Positions 59,886-60,508 of a stretch of DNA of 60,508 nucleotides are shown piece by piece. Origin of the DNA: a virus. A program made the translations under genes and the position numbers. Location of the stretch: the IMG/VR virus record IMGVR_UViG_3300030085_001554, positions 1 through 60,508 of that record. One strand, 5' to 3'. The notes beneath the pieces were generated by a model. That model was not told the DNA's origin. It searched no databases and saw only the letters and a list, made by a program, of their open reading frames with translations. Numbering within the stretch: the stretch's first letter is position 1; each line of letters opens with the position of its first letter.

Positions 59886-60508
59886 TTATCGATAGTTCCT
59901 GTCGAACCATTCGTTCTGGGACATATCGTTGATGGTTTCTACGACCTCTTTATTATATAGCTCTCTGGTGTGATACATGCCTACCATAAACGCCATGACA
60001 CGGTCGAAGTTACCCTTGTGGTTAAATTTAATTAATTCTTGCAATAATCCAACGTCATAAATCTCATGCAAGTTAAGCCTTATATTCCCATCTTCGTCAC
60101 TGCTTCTTGGGGATATTAACCAATCTCTTATATAAAGCTCTCCTTGACGCTTACGTTGCTCTGTCATATGCATGCCGTACTGACGTCGTACATTTCTGCT
60201 ACGTAGCTCTTTCTTGTCTAGCATCTCAAACTCCTCTTGGAGCTTGTGGAGTTTACGGTAGCGCTTAGCGTACGCTATCAACTCACCGCGATCGTTCTCA
60301 AACCCAATCTTCGCATTGTAGTAATCAGCCAGCATGAATAGGTTTCTGTTGTATTCATCCTGTGTCTGTGGTCTACCTACGTAACTAGCCACAATCATAT
60401 CGTCCGGCTTGGAGAGATTGTTGGGTCGTTTGATTACATACGCAGCACCAAGTGACTGGTTGCTCGTAGACTTGCTTTGTGCGTAAGGGTCATGGCAGAT
60501 AACGTACA
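59886..60508 (-). CDS. Terminase large subunit, C-terminal part
   Basis: The frame enters at the right edge and ends at 59886; about 207 residues are visible and the ATPase part lies outside the window. The fragment begins with YVICHDPYAQSKSTSNQSLGAAYVI, where the Asp in HDPY fits a catalytic acidic residue of the terminase RNase H-like nuclease domain. The rest is the end of the nuclease domain and a helical tail (NFDRVMAFMVGMYHTRELY). Together with the portal gene right after it, this identifies the packaging motor. The ATG 60398 is internal and not the real start. Confidence 0.78.
   Translation of the reverse strand, partial: YVICHDPYAQSKSTSNQSLGAAYVIKRPNNLSKPDDMIVASYVGRPQTQDEYNRNLFMLADYYNAKIGFENDRGELIAYAKRYRKLHKLQEEFEMLDKKELRSRNVRRQYGMHMTEQRKRQGELYIRDWLISPRSSDEDGNIRLNLHEIYDVGLLQELIKFNHKGNFDRVMAFMVGMYHTRELYNKEVVETINDMSQNEWFDRNYR

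Noticed and set aside
59886-60398. A separate 170-residue gene starting at ATG 60398
   Set aside because: The frame continues open to the window edge with terminase nuclease-like residues (ICHDPYA), so this ATG is internal.
1-60508. tRNA genes, CRISPR arrays, integrase, insertion sequences
   Set aside because: Looked for in the gaps and at gene edges; gaps are too short and none of the expected cloverleaf, repeat-spacer or transposase patterns was seen.
1-60508. Stop-codon recoding as known in some gut crAss-like phages
   Set aside because: Long genes are unbroken in the standard code and end where the next gene starts; no in-frame TAG or TGA needs to be read through.

Overview
The window looks like part of the genome of a tailed double-stranded DNA phage of the crAss-like group (order Crassvirales), most likely infecting a marine or aquatic Bacteroidota host. 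The group assignment rests on several crAss-type proteins in the usual order on one strand: terminase large subunit, portal, scaffold, major capsid protein, ring-type tail proteins, a very large tail-tube/muzzle protein, and then a run of giant virion 'cargo' proteins ending in a virion RNA polymerase with the catalytic DFDID motif. The Bacteroidota host is inferred: gene starts are AT-rich with few Shine-Dalgarno sequences, and several leaders carry a match to the Bacteroidota -7 box (TAnnTTTG). The aquatic setting is inferred from tail-fibre sequences that resemble those of marine phages. All reading frames fit the standard genetic code, and I saw no tRNA, CRISPR array, insertion sequence or integrase.

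Layout. Positions 1-8.7 kb run rightward and hold the end of a replication and early module: the tail end of a possible ssDNA-binding protein, a terminator, a DnaG-type primase with a TOPRIM domain, a small helical protein, a DUF1064 nuclease, a terminator, an unknown protein, an rIIA/rIIB-like pair, a 5'-3' exonuclease, an unknown protein, uracil-DNA glycosylase and a MazG-like/DUF1599 protein. Most genes touch or overlap. The module ends at a strong bidirectional terminator near 8.7 kb.

From 60.5 kb down to 8.7 kb everything is on the minus strand: the late, virion module. In order of transcription it holds packaging and head genes (60.5-50.6 kb), a connector/tail block with ring proteins, Cys-rich proteins, a metallophosphatase, small basic proteins and one fibre protein (50.6-41.6 kb), a block of tail-fibre-like genes (41.6-34.9 kb), the muzzle protein (34.9-30 kb) and four large cargo proteins totalling about 7,000 residues (30-8.7 kb). 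Seven of the junctions in the fibre and cargo blocks, plus the portal/754-residue junction, are TAATG stop-start overlaps, suggesting translational coupling.

How the genes may work together: the cargo proteins are probably packed inside the capsid and ejected into the host with the DNA, where the RNA polymerase would transcribe early genes. The 3,780-residue giant appears to join two zincin-headed units, so self-processing of the virion cargo is a reasonable hypothesis. An exact 21-bp repeat lies just upstream of both the muzzle gene and the first cargo gene and is the best promoter candidate in the window. The early-strand nucleases, primase, exonuclease and glycosylase serve DNA replication and repair; the rIIA/rIIB pair probably serves takeover or protection of the infected cell.
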